Made by a program: the position numbers and the translations under genes. Positions 20,869 to 31,248 of a stretch of DNA of 64,000 nt are shown here, in pieces. The notes under the pieces were generated by a model. That model made no database searches. It had not been told where the DNA came from and worked only from the letters and a program-made list of their open reading frames with translations. This stretch comes from Byssothecium circinans (lineage: Eukaryota; Ascomycota; Dothideomycetes; Pleosporales; Massarinaceae): contig ML977061.1 in the NCBI GenBank assembly GCA_010015675.1, positions 1 through 64,000 of the forward strand, given 5' to 3'. Every line of letters begins with the position of its first letter. Positions within the stretch are counted from its first letter, which is position 1.

Positions 20869-21376
20869 TTGCTAATGGTTCTGCAGATCAACCGCTGGTT
20901 TTTATACCCAATTTTACAAAGCGAAGGGTGGTTGGGCGTGGTGTATGGGTGTGCTGGGAATGGGCGATGGATAAGCCTTTGTGAAGGGCCGCATAATTCG
21001 TGGTACACGAGCTTTGAGTTAGGCAGTTGGTGCCTGGCGTAGCCGGTACCTTAAAGGCTTATACCAGGCATCAGCCTGTAACACACGGTTGCCAAATCCA
21101 AGGTCGGCAACGACACAGCATACCCCCCAAAACCCACGCCGAGCGCCCTATCATGGGCCCAGATCGCGTCCACATCTGCAGCGCCCCCCTCGATCCAACG
21201 CACAATCAGCGGGACCTCCACAGTAGCAGCGGCCTCTAAGGCGATGCTGGAAGGTGTGTATTACAATGTAATACGTAATGTCAGAGGCATTGTCACTAGG
21301 TATCAAAGGACGATCGATGAGTGATCAAACCTTTAACCATTCAAGCCACCGTTGAATCTACCTTTTCCTCTTCCTT
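20869..21376. other. Intergenic, no gene seen
   Basis: About 500 bases between the small ORF and the transporter fragment. No conserved coding sequence or repeat is visible. Confidence 0.4.
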
Positions 21377-21820
21377 TTATTTCTTAGCCAACTTTCGTCT
21401 TCGACGATCTTTGAGTAGAAAGACAGCAGCGAGACCAGTGCCGAACGCTGTCAACCCAACAGAAAACCAGAGAGTCCCCCGGTAACCATGAAGCAAGTCT
21501 GCCTTGGTGTGTCCACGATTGTTGATCTGAAGTTCAATGGTACCAGCGACGCCAAGGCCTAGCGATATACTGTAGACAACAATAGTCATGACCACACCGG
21601 CTCCCACACACTGGTATTGTCGAGGCACTGCGTTTGCAATGATTGTGGCAGTGGGCAACGATGAATCCATTGCAAAGTTGGCGACGATGGTGGCGAAAAT
21701 GAAGTAGGTCCAATACGTCGAGTGTACGGGCCAAAAGGCCAAAAGGAGGGAAGTGGGGAAGTAGCAAAGCATTCCAAACAGCATGATGAACGAGGCTAGA
21801 ACCTTGTTGATTATTAGCAT
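21377..21820 (-). pseudogene. C-terminal fragment of an MFS drug:H+ antiporter (DHA2-like)
   Basis: The 147-codon frame encodes about four membrane helices with the landmarks of 14-helix MFS transporters: WPVHSTYWTYFIFATIVANFAMDSSLPTATIIANAVPRQYQ, VYSISLGLGVAGTIE, and a terminal helix followed by LLKDRRRRKLAKK. In intact relatives this is only the last third of a ~500-residue protein. No upstream exon with the missing helices can be found before the unrelated minus-strand ORF ending at 22123, so the gene is truncated. The ancestral substrate class would be drugs, borate or similar efflux cargo; this fragment should not function. Confidence 0.7.
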
Positions 21821-22122
21821 GATCGACTTTCCTTTGCTCTAGTGCATATTGCTCTTTATTCCGTTTCGTACGATCTGCTCAACTATTTCTCACACTGTGC
21901 GATATTAGAGTCAACATATGCCAACTGTCGTCGGAATCCTCAACATCAAACTCGGCATGAATTTCTTCAATGTGCAGCAGCAAACGCCTGTCCCAACCGC
22001 ACAGTCTGCCTCCCTCCCAGTGGGCAGCATAGAGATCTGCCACTGAGCCTCGATGTTCAGGACACGAATTTGCCTGGAGAATGCCCTGTATGCAATGCAG
22101 AAACCCCAGGCAATTCCTCGGA

Positions 22123-22504
22123 TTAACGACGGTCAGTACCCCAATAAAGACTTCGGCATCGTTTCGCAGCACGCTCAGAGGCTTCACTTCCGAGGTTCTG
22201 GAACTCGCTAACGTATTTCTTAGGTACAAGTTTTATGAATAGGCAGCATTACGTACAATGTATCATTCTTCGTCACCAGAAAAACCTCGTACGGGATATT
22301 CTCAACATCGGCTGCCGGATTATCCTTATGGTAGAGATCGAGGACGGTGTACATTTTGGTGGATGCGTTGGGGGGTATCGAATGGATGAAGAAATCAGGT
22401 TTATCGGCTCCCGCGAAAAATTGGTCAATGATATCTGACTCCTGGCTAAAGTAACTTAAATGAAAACGAAAAATGATTCGTTTTGGAGAATTTGTGTTGT
22501 CCAT
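22123..22504 (-). CDS. Hypothetical protein with a possible 34-bp intron
   Basis: From ATG 22504 (MDNTNSPKRIIF) an 84-codon exon (22253-22504) reads as a credible soluble protein (FFIHSIPPNASTKMYTVLDLYH, VENIPYEVFLVTKNDTLY). A GTAATG donor follows. Joining to the AAG at 22219 gives 31 more residues (KYVSEFQNLGSEASERAAKR...) and a stop at 22123, 115 residues in all, but the intron would be only 34 bp. A 44-bp intron using the next AG gives a shorter tail (RVPEPRK). No family recognised. The gene lies in a decayed region and may itself be a relic. Confidence 0.35.
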
Positions 22505-22800
22505 TTTAAAAATGTTACGTTAAGATATGGCATTCTAGTCCGGGAATAGGATTTATATCTTTTGACAAAATTAACTTCCTTGGCCGTCATGGTCTAGGCA
22601 CGGCAGGGTAAAGTCTCGGCGAGCTGTGATATTAAAATAATCTGTGCACAGCCGTATATCGCTTGCGGAACCGTATCCAACACATTCCGCACCAATCAAA
22701 ACACGATTTCTATTTATCAGCCTCAATTAACCTTCCTGAGCCACGCCCTGCACCGTGCTTCTTTTGGGTCGCCGGCTACCACGGTGGTACTCACACGCAC

Positions 22801-22902
22801 GGGTGGAACTGGCGTCACGTTTTTTTGCCACCCGCGCTATGCGTATGGCCTCATTATTGGTTCGCTAGGGATACAATTTCCACGTGACGCCAGTTTCCAC
22901 CC
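22801..22902. repeat. Inverted repeat, arms ~20 bp, 61-nt spacer
   Basis: GGGTGGAACTGGCGTCACGT at 22801-22820 is matched on the opposite strand by 22882-22902 with one extra base. Such a structure could form a hairpin or be the termini of a very small MITE. No target duplication was identified. Confidence 0.7.
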
Positions 22903-23332
22903 TATCCACTACGCTCCGCGAGTAGAATGGCAGGTACCGATCAGGCATGGCGACATAGCAGGAACCATCCTTTCACAACCGCCACAAGGCTAATAATGAC
23001 TTATCAGCGTGCTAGGTGGGCTAGAAAGTACTTATACTGCATTCTTAAAACTTCAGGAGTGACGAGGACCTAGTATTAGAGCTGTAGTAGAGGTATCGTG
23101 CCACGCCGTAAAAGATAGCCCCCGCTTTCAAGGCGCGAAGGCGACGACGAAATTCGGAATTTTACTAAAAGCAGTGCTAGGGAGGTAGAGAAAGACTGTC
23201 TATATCTACTCCGAACGGTGCAGCGCAGGTATCTGAATGTGGATAAAGTTTCACTACTTTGAAGTCTAAGTACCTGTGATTTTCTCGCTACGGAGTACTT
23301 CTCGCTACGTGATGAGGGATGTTAGTCTTTTG

Positions 23333-23427
23333 ACTAATTTGATATTGTGACTTTTAGTCTTCATCACTACGCTTTGTAACAATATGTTACCATTTACTAT
23401 TCTCTCAATCAACTTCAATATTACACG
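23333..23427 (+). repeat. Dispersed ~100-bp repeat, copy B
   Basis: Second copy of the sequence at 19748-19850, same orientation, differing mostly by transitions. It lies about 390 bases upstream of the Cys/His paralogue at 23817, while copy A lies just downstream of the other paralogue. Confidence 0.75.
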
Positions 23428-23816
23428 CCTATTCGAAGAACTGGATTATTTATTGCGCGCGAAGACCAAAATGCGAGGCTTCAATAGAGTGTTATCAGGC
23501 TGCGTTCTTTCGACACAGTTCCTTGTTAGCACGATCAGCTTTGCTTTACTCTAGCAGCGTGTTATATCTACATTGTGCATTAACCACTATACTATCCTAA
23601 CTTTACTAAATCGCTTTTGCGCAGTCACAACGCATGTACTGTACATTGTACTCCCACTCAAGTAAACATATAAAAATCACGCAGTCCACTTCAATTCATT
23701 GAACAACCACCTTACCACTGCACTCCACAGCGCTACAAAAACGTTTGCACACACATATTATTATCACTTCAAACACCCACCACCCCCCACCATTTCCCAA
23801 AACCCTCCACCGATAT

Positions 23817-24533
23817 ATGTGCAAATTCTACAAGGTCTGCCACTCCTGTGGCCACTTCGCTCTCTACGATTGGCCCGATCGTGTCGAGCTTTGCAGCTCA
23901 GCTCTTCGGTTTGGCCTTAAGCAGGATGTGCACCGGGCGCCTGCCCAGTGCTATCCCCTGCCTGAGGACTTCGAAAATCCTAAAATGCTCATGGATACCT
24001 TTGTCGATGATGATGAGCTTTGCGAGGTCTGCGCCTCGACGGCTGAAGTGAAGGACGCATACGATCCTTTCGCAGATGCGGCTGCTGCTTCTCCTGTGGA
24101 CGCATACGATCCTTTCGAGGACGCGTCCGATTCCGATTTTTTTGTGGATGCATCTGATACTTTCGCGGATGCATCTGAATTTTTCACCGATGCGTCTGAT
24201 TATTTTACGGACGCATCTGATACTTTCACGGACGCGTCTGATCATTTCACGGACGCGACTGATCATTTTACGGGCGCCTCTGATCATTTCTCAGATGCGT
24301 CTGATTATTCCACGGACGCGTCTGATACTTTCACGGACGCATCTGATTATTCCACAGACGCGTCGGAGTATTTCGCGGACGCGTCTGATTTTAATCCTTT
24401 CGTGGACGCACTCGATCCTTTCGCGGACGAGTTTGACCTTTCCGCGAACGCGTTTGGTTTTGCCGAGGATGAGTCTGATTCTTCCACGGACGAGTCTTAT
24501 TATTCCACGGACCCGACTTCTCCTGAGAACTAG
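23817..24533 (+). CDS. Cys/His small-domain protein B with 7-residue tandem repeats
   Basis: Single exon, 238 residues from ATG 23817; this start aligns with that of the paralogue at 18581. Residues 1-75 hold the Cys/His domain: MCKFYKVCHSCGHFAL, LCSSALRFGL, APAQCYPLP, ELCEVC. From about residue 100 the protein is a string of acidic 7-residue repeats, consensus DASDxFT, about eleven units, flanked by looser DAYDPF and ESDSSTDES segments. The tail is almost free of Lys/Arg, very acidic and rich in Asp, Ser, Thr, Phe and Tyr, so it should be disordered. The paralogue lacks the repeat. Function unknown; metal binding by the N-terminus is inferred. Confidence 0.75.
   Translation: MCKFYKVCHSCGHFALYDWPDRVELCSSALRFGLKQDVHRAPAQCYPLPEDFENPKMLMDTFVDDDELCEVCASTAEVKDAYDPFADAAAASPVDAYDPFEDASDSDFFVDASDTFADASEFFTDASDYFTDASDTFTDASDHFTDATDHFTGASDHFSDASDYSTDASDTFTDASDYSTDASEYFADASDFNPFVDALDPFADEFDLSANAFGFAEDESDSSTDESYYSTDPTSPEN
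24118..24390 (+). repeat. 21-bp coding minisatellite
   Basis: About 12 tandem units of 21 bp (core GACGCGTCTGATNNTTTCACG) encode DASDxFT repeats. Because the unit length is a multiple of three and lacks stops, several frames on both strands stay open through the array; those frames are by-products. Confidence 0.9.
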
Positions 24534-25096
24534 AGTGCCAATCGCCGGTAACCAGATCGATCGCGGTTCACTAGGTAGATGACTGCGCAGCCAGTCTTTA
24601 GTCAACCCAACCCATAATGCTCTGCAGGGAGCGGCAAGGGAAGATATATAAGAACATTGCTTTATACAGTAAAGTTCTTAATATTATAAGAGCGTGGAGT
24701 AAACTATTTTATAGTGAAAATTCAATTTGTCAAGTAGAACTTTCACGTAAGAAATTGACCATGATGCATGCACATGTGTGTGGGCACGTAAGTGAATAAA
24801 CGCGCACGTGATACCGTAACCACCTAGACATTAACGACGTAACTTGTTCCTAATAATTAAGAACTGACGTGTTGCATAATCTACCTTATTTTTGCTTCTA
24901 ACCTATCGTGTTGCATCTTAATAGCCCTTTATCACTTTGAGTTCATTATTTAGATACATAATAGCACAAGTAATTACCCGTTTAGGGGAGGGCATTATAA
25001 TTGATCTGTATCTTGGTATCTTTGAAAAGCGTGTAACCCTCGCACAATAATCCTATTCGCAAACTTGATAAGATCCAGGCTTTGCTAAGCTACTTC
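24534..25096. other. AT-rich intergenic region, no gene seen
   Basis: About 560 bases, AT-rich from 24650 on, without a conserved frame, RNA gene or tandem repeat. It separates the repeat protein gene from the 3' end of the large membrane-protein gene. Confidence 0.45.
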
Positions 25097-28000
25097 CTAT
25101 ACCTCACCCAATCTAAACAGAAACGCCGCCAAGATTGCCATCTGAAGAGCCACAATAAGAGCTCCCAATCCAACTCCCCCTTGGACATCACTCCGCAAAG
25201 TCGACCACAGCACGCTAGTCAGCACGACCGCCAACATAGTAATCATGATGATCCAGAATATCCCTTCACGGTTCGGTCCCTCGATGACGTGCATTCCCCA
25301 TCCTACGCATGCCTGCTCGCAGTCAATGATTCGCTTGTCCAACCGCTTAGGAAGACGAGAAAGCCAGTCATTGCGATTGGGATTCAAGTCCCCCTCACCA
25401 TGCTCGAGATAGTGGACAAAGACCTCTGGAGGCATCGGGGGCGGTATTAATGGTTTGGGGAGATACTCGTAGTCGTGTGAGTCGTTCGGAGGGATGCAGT
25501 TAGGCCGCTTGCAGACGGAGACGTATCCGTGGCGGAGATTCCAGAGTGTGAACTAGATACATGTTATTCCGATACGACTCCCATGCTCGAGGTCGGCGGA
25601 CCGCCTACCTGGACAAATTCTACGGTCTTTGGCTTAATTAGGAATTCGAATCGGGAGCGTCGGCCGCGCTTCTTGAGATACTCCTTCTTCATCTCGAGAA
25701 ACAACGCCGCGTCAGACGTTATCCTAGTCATGTCTATCTCCGCCAGAGTCTTGTAGATGCCACCTATATTGACGCAGAGAGCTAGGAACCTTGGTCGCGA
25801 GTCTCCTACTTGAGAAAGAGTATTGGCGCTCCTTACGGTCCCAATGCTTTGCTTTGTGGAATCCCGCGGGCTTGTACCCATCTTGTTAGCAGCCCCCTGT
25901 GTGCTGGCATCTGAAGAACCAGCAGCTGGTGTGTCTGAGTGGCCGAGAGGAATGTCTGGGGCCTGGGTGACGCTCGGTTGTCCAGGGCTCTGGAGCGAGA
26001 ATGCCAAATTATCGAGGTGTGCCCTATCGCTACCGGGGAAATCAGCGTAGAGGTCCACTCCGCAATCCTATCTCTTGTTAGTATTGCATCGGATATCTTT
26101 AGGCAAGGATAAAGCTGCTCGGGCACCATGGGCTCTCGATAGGTGGTACAACAACGGATAACTTACACATTGCCACTCAAGGCGACGATACCCTGGCTTC
26201 ACCTTCGGTCGCCTATTCTTTTTTAGCCAGGCGAGCCATCGGGAAACGCAGGCCACTCGGGAAGTCCCTTTCCTGCGAAACGACTTCTCTCTCTTCTGTT
26301 TCTCATCTGGTTTTGGAGTCGTTAGGACAATAGCCTCCAGCTCTGTTTTCCCCGCATCCCTGAATGATTGCCCAGGCATCGCATGTCTCGATCGTCTAGC
26401 GAAACCCGAATTCGAACCTGTTTGAGTGCACAAGGATTCGGCCTTGTCATAGGCAAACTTAAAGAATCGACGTATCTTGAAGGCTGCAATGATCACAACC
26501 TTGAGCACGACGAACAGCACGCCCACACAGACAAGGAACGATCTTGCGTCTCTCGGAAAGCCGAAGATCTCCTCTTGAGTGCTGAAGTATCCTGTCACCA
26601 CGACCACCAGGGTCATGATCTGATTCGTTTAGCACATATTAGTGATAATCGAGTTCCCCAGGATATAATCACATACTAAAAGCATCAACGAGGTACTGAT
26701 ATTGTTCACCACCGAGGACTTACTCGTATCGTGAGTGACTTGATTACTTTCATGATTGATCTCATTCGCTTTTAAGCTGAACGTGAAGTTTTCAAGACGG
26801 TCGCAATTGCTCTCGTGATTCATATATAGACGAATCTTTGAAATAAGTCAATCTCACAGGTCAAATTCAAGTCGAGGGAGTGTCGCTTACCCTCTCAGCG
26901 GCTTTTCGACAGGACTGTTCCAGAGATATCACTATTTGTTCAAGGTCAACAAGCTCTGCGAATGATTCTTTGACGTGATCGAAAGCTTGGGTCACTTCGA
27001 AATCTACTATATCTGCGAAGTATTTTCGGTCGCCGTCAAAAGCGTCGAAACTGTTCCATGCTCGTATCGTTGTGGAAAAGTGGCTGCGTAGCGCATTCAA
27101 GAGCCCGATTGCGTCCACCGTCCACTCGAGGGCTTCGCCTAAGTCCTGAGGTCGGCTGTAAGGTCGGTGGATAGGCGTGAATGGATGTTTGGCTAGCTGT
27201 TTGTGGCATCAGCAACTGTAGAGATACAAGAGTGAATGTGCTGAAAGCCTAAGAGACATACCCAGCTTTCTACGATTGCCTTAACTACGACCACCAGCTT
27301 CTTCCATTCATCCACTGCTCTGCGAGCTTCGATGCCAAGGATGATTAACCAATAGAGCCTTGGGTCCCAAATTGGCTCGTCCGCATCTAACACTAAACCA
27401 CTGTTGGATACTAGCGCGTCTTCGTTTGGCGAATCTTCATCATCGTCATCATCATCGTCGTCATCGTTATCGGCACCCACATGCTCGCCAAAGCGGTAGG
27501 CAGCCCATTTCGAATGGTCCCAACCGCAGCTCAGAATACTGACAGGGGATTCCTGGATGACATATTTGCATGGCTTTCCGCTGTCAGATGGTTTGTTAAG
27601 AAAAGAAAGATCATACAAGAATGCGCCGTTACGTTCTCCAGTGTACTCCGCGTCAGGGGACGATTCTTTCAAGATCAGGCGGCAAAGGTGGAATTCCAAG
27701 CGGAAAATGGGGAAACCCATGAGCTGTGAGTAACGTAAGCAAAAAGTCTAAATAGCTTATTAAGCAAGAAATATCTGTTACTGTCACATACCGGAAGGTG
27801 AACTCGAATTGAGGTCTCCGCTTGCAGATGTTTGTACATCATGTCCCGTAGTGCCTCGACTTGGTGGTGCCATGCCGTACTCGCTAAGGCGCGGACAAAT
27901 TCAGGGTCCAAACGCGGGATAAAGCTGTAGACATTAACATCTGAGAAGTTTGCAAAAGTTAAGTAGACCAAAAAACCAAGGATCTAAGGGGCGCATCGAC

Positions 28001-28613
28001 CAAAATGAATGCATTCATGCATTACTTGAGCATCGAACCTCTAAATCTGGAATAGTGTTCACGTCTTTCGAGAATTTGGAATCTGCGAACCAACTTACAT
28101 CAATTGCCGATAGGACTCGCTAGGACGACTCGAAGTAAAGCGCTACGAACACTTAGTCTATCTTGTGTAGTGACCGATCAATGACATGGATGGTACCTCG
28201 TTCAGAACATCCTGAAGTTGAGCTGCGGTGAGACATTTTGGATAACCTTCGGTGTGCCCCAGACTTTTTGATCGAATATCAACCCAAGCCTTCGCCGGTT
28301 TTGGTTGGATTGTTGCTGCTCTTCGCTTTGAATCGTGACAAAACTCAAAAATGACTTCGTATTCAACAGGAGGTGTTGGGAGGTCGCTGTCGCGCAGGAA
28401 CAGATCCAAACTATCCCTATTGGCATTTTCCACTTGTCTCTGTTGAATGAAAGGCCTGTCCGTAAATTCACGGTTGCTGGAGAAATTGGGATTCCATTGC
28501 TTTGCCACACCTTGCAGTCTCGCGATCCATATACCGAATCGCCTCGAACGGGAGCTCCGATTGGGCGTCGGCTCTCGTCTAAGCCTCCGATCGTTCGGAC
28601 AACTGGGGTACAT
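25097..28613 (-). CDS. Large fungal membrane protein (CorA-like membrane segment), 5' part damaged
   Basis: The 3' exons join cleanly: 27792-27940, 27262-27723, 26891-27196, 26710-26835, 26167-26619, 25609-26067, 25097-25552. Recognised blocks, in order: DPEFVRALASTAWHHQVEALRD; FRLEFHL; WDPRLYWLI; IRLYMNHESN; a membrane segment TLVVVVTGYFSTQEEIFGFPRD...SFLVCVGVLFVVLKVV, CorA-like in layout; PGYRRLEWQCDCG; FLALCVNIGGIYKTLAEID; FTLWNLRHGYVSV; HYLEHGEGDLN; and two C-terminal helices. This architecture is frequent in ascomycetes and has no assigned function. The 5' exon from ATG 28613 (MYPSCPNDRR...CLTAAQLQDVLNE) does not connect cleanly: a 28-nt interval (28158-28185) must be skipped and the next exon ends ASPIGN followed by TGA (28100-28102) before a GTAAGT donor. 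It may be decaying. A transposon sits 134 bp upstream of the ATG. Confidence 0.65.
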
Positions 28614-28747
28614 AGAGGGACGATATTAAGAGTCTAGGACCAAGCAGATTGTCTTCCAGTGGGGAATTTCTTCAGGCCGCACTAATACCCCTTTCGAATC
28701 CGGAGCTTTTCGTGGGTGGAGGTTTATCTGGAGTTGTTAGTCTACTA

Positions 28748-30860
28748 CCCGTGATTCTCGCTTGACGCACGGGCTCACCTGACGCACACTTTTTCTAAAA
28801 ACCACACAATTGAAATTAATCTAGCTCCACCAATATGGACCCAATTGAGGAGGCGCTGACGGCTTTGAAATCCTTAGAGCTTGGAGAAAAAGTTAACATA
28901 TCGCAGACTGCCAAAAAGTATGGTGTTGAACGATCTACGCTGTCGCGAAGGTGGCGCGGTGTGCAGGGCTCCCGTGCAGCCCAATATGAGAACCAACGAC
29001 TTCTCAACGACCGTCAGGAACAGGAGCTCGTACGATACGTTGATAGGCTCTGCGAGCGAGGGTTACCGCCTACGAGAAGCATGCTACGCAACTTTGCTAC
29101 CGAAATAAGCGGCAAACAGGCGGGGAGCTCTTGGCCTGATCGGTTCCTCAAGCGTCACCAACTTAACCTAGTATCAAAGTAGACGACTGGTATGGACAAG
29201 GATAGGAAGCGAGCTAATTCTGCTCTTAAGTACGCACTCTATTTCAAGCTCTTGAAGCGTAAAATTAAGCAGTACGATATTAAGCCTCAGCATACCTACA
29301 ATATGGACGAGAAAGGCTTTCTTATTAGAGTACTGTTAAAGATGAAGCGCGTCTTCTCCTAATGGAGGTATGAGGAGGGGGGGATTAAGCAGATGGTTCA
29401 GGACGGCAATCGCGAGTGGATTACGACGATTACTTACATATGCGCTGATGGATCGTCCCTATCCCCAGGCCTCATCTACCAGGCTGTTACGGGTAATATT
29501 CAAGACTCATGGCTGCAAGATTTTGATCCTATGATACATAAGGCCTTTTTTGCTTCATCTCCTAGTAGATGGACGAACGATAACCTTAGGCTTCAATAGT
29601 TGAAGACTATATTTGATTGAGAGACAAAATCTAAGGCTTAATGGCAGTATTAATTACTTATCCTTAACGGCCATGGCTCCCACATTAACATGCGATTCAT
29701 TCAGTACTGCGACGATAATAAGATCCTCCTAGCCGTCTTTCCTCCTCATAGTACTCATACTCTGTAGCCGCTTGACGTTACTTTGTTCCGGCCTCTCTCA
29801 CAAGCCTATTCGTACGAGGTAGCACGATTTATAGAGGAATCCCAGGCCTTCTTAGTAATTACTAAGCGAGACTTTTTTCAGATGTTCTGGGCAGCATGGG
29901 AAAAAGCTTTTACCGCTAAGAATATCCTCTTAGGCTTCAAATCCTATGGCCTCCACCCCTTCTAGCCTAACGTCATCTTACACTGATTCAGCAACCCTGA
30001 GGCCGAGAGACCATCATCCAGCGAGAGCTCGAGGTCAGTCCTGACAGCTGAGGATTGGAGGAAGGTTACTAAGATCCTAAGAGCAGTAGTTAACGACGTG
30101 TACGACTCTAAGGCCCAGTAGCTCTCACAGATGATCCACTCGCTATCTACCCAGAATGTGCTGTTAAAACTAGAGGTTCAAGGCCTGAAAAAAGCGCTAG
30201 TCAATGAGAAGAAGCGTCGGCAGAGGGGCAAAGCGCTCCAGCTTGAACTGCCTCTAAATCAAGATGGTGGTGCAATCTTTTGGAGCCCAAACAAGGTTCA
30301 GCTAGCACGTGAGCGTGAGACACAAAAGGCAGAGGCAGCAAAGGCAGAGAGACTCCAAAAAGAGGAAGATAGTCAGCGTAGAGCAATTGAGAAAGCTGAG
30401 AAGCAACGGGCTTTAGAGGAGAGGCGTCGTATGAAGGCTACTGCAAAGAAGATCCGGCTTCAAGAGCAGGCACGTAAGCAACAGGAAAAGGAGGACAACA
30501 GGCACGCCCGGCTCGCTGCTGCGCAGCTTCAAAAGGATATCCAGTTTGTTAAACAGGCTAGAAAAGTAAGGAAGAAGCAGTCTATTATCCCTCAGGAGGC
30601 TGATAGCGGCGAGCAATCTGTTCTTAAGGTCATCAAGGCCCCGCTAGTCACAAATCGTCGGGGGCGGCATATTAACCTCCCTACAAGATATTGTGATTAG
30701 ATAATCAACTAGACTTTTTCTCCATACTTGATTGCCTACTACTCTTTAAAATTAGACGATAGAGAGATTTGTGTGAGGCTCAGTAGGCTGAAAAGCATTT
30801 GAAGATGCTCGGCAAAAACCGTGCGCCAGGTGAGCCCGTGCGTCACGCGAGAAAAACGGG
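28748..30860 (+). mobile_element. Complete Fot1/pogo-like element with TIRs and TA duplication, RIP-mutated
   Basis: Termini of about 40 bp are inverted repeats: the left end (28748-28787) and the reverse complement of the right end (30821-30860) agree at all but a few positions, including CGCACGGGCTCACCTG. Both ends are flanked by TA (28746-28747 and 30861-30862), the target duplication of Tc1/mariner-type elements. Length 2,113 bp. One transposase frame runs through it with many stops. The related fragment at 1-1272 belongs to the same superfamily but is diverged. Confidence 0.9.
28835..30700 (+). pseudogene. Transposase pseudogene with about ten in-frame stops
   Basis: A single frame of 622 codons: helix-turn-helix (ISQTAKKYGVERSTLSRRW), CENP-B-like block, DDE core (YNMDEKGFL, LLILNGHGSH, FPPHSTHTL), and a C-terminal coiled, basic region (QKAEAAKAERLQKEE, RRRMKATAKKIR) ending RGRHINLPTRYCD. 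In-frame stops occur at 29180, 29359, 29597, about 29618, about 29639, 29765, 29963, about 29981 and 30119, among others. Each is TAG, TAA or TGA at a place where Gln, Trp or Arg is expected, the outcome of C-to-T or G-to-A change. No frameshift is needed, so decay by point mutation dominates. Confidence 0.9.
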
Positions 30861-30862
30861 TA

Positions 30863-31248
30863 TGACTGATAGGACATGTGGCGCAGCTCATGCGATCGCC
30901 ACTTGATAAAAATCACTGGTACCGCCCTTACTTGACGCTTGGCTTAGTTTGGTAAGGCGGCTGCCAAGAGCGGCGCGGGGAAATTCTCGCTGCGCGTTAG
31001 GAGGGGAAGCAAGGCGGAAGTGCGGGGCAAAAGTTTTGCTTGCGCGTAAAAACCGGAAGCCGATGGTGCAAGCGAGTGTACCAGCGGCGGCAATATGAAG
31101 TGAGAAAGGGTTCATATGGTGGAGGAGAAATTACGACCTTGTTACGCATTTAAATATCCGGGGAAGGCGATGCTCGAGCCTGCCTTAAGCATCCTTTCAT
31201 GCTCTGAGAGCGAGACTGAGTAAACCATCGCCATGTTAGTCAATCAAG
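30863..31248. other. Intergenic, no gene seen
   Basis: About 390 bases between the transposon and the WD40 relic. A minus-strand open frame at 30888-31115 has no family resemblance. Confidence 0.4.

Larger units (their letters stand above)
22505..23816. other. AT-rich intergenic region with an inverted repeat and a dispersed repeat
   Basis: About 1.3 kb without a supported gene. It holds the inverted repeat at 22801-22902 and copy B of the dispersed repeat at 23333-23427. Base composition is AT-rich over much of its length, as expected for old, mutated repeat DNA. Confidence 0.5.

Noticed and set aside
23898..24605. Several open frames on both strands over the minisatellite
   Set aside because: A 21-bp repeat without stops keeps multiple frames open; only the DASDxFT frame continues a conserved N-terminal domain.
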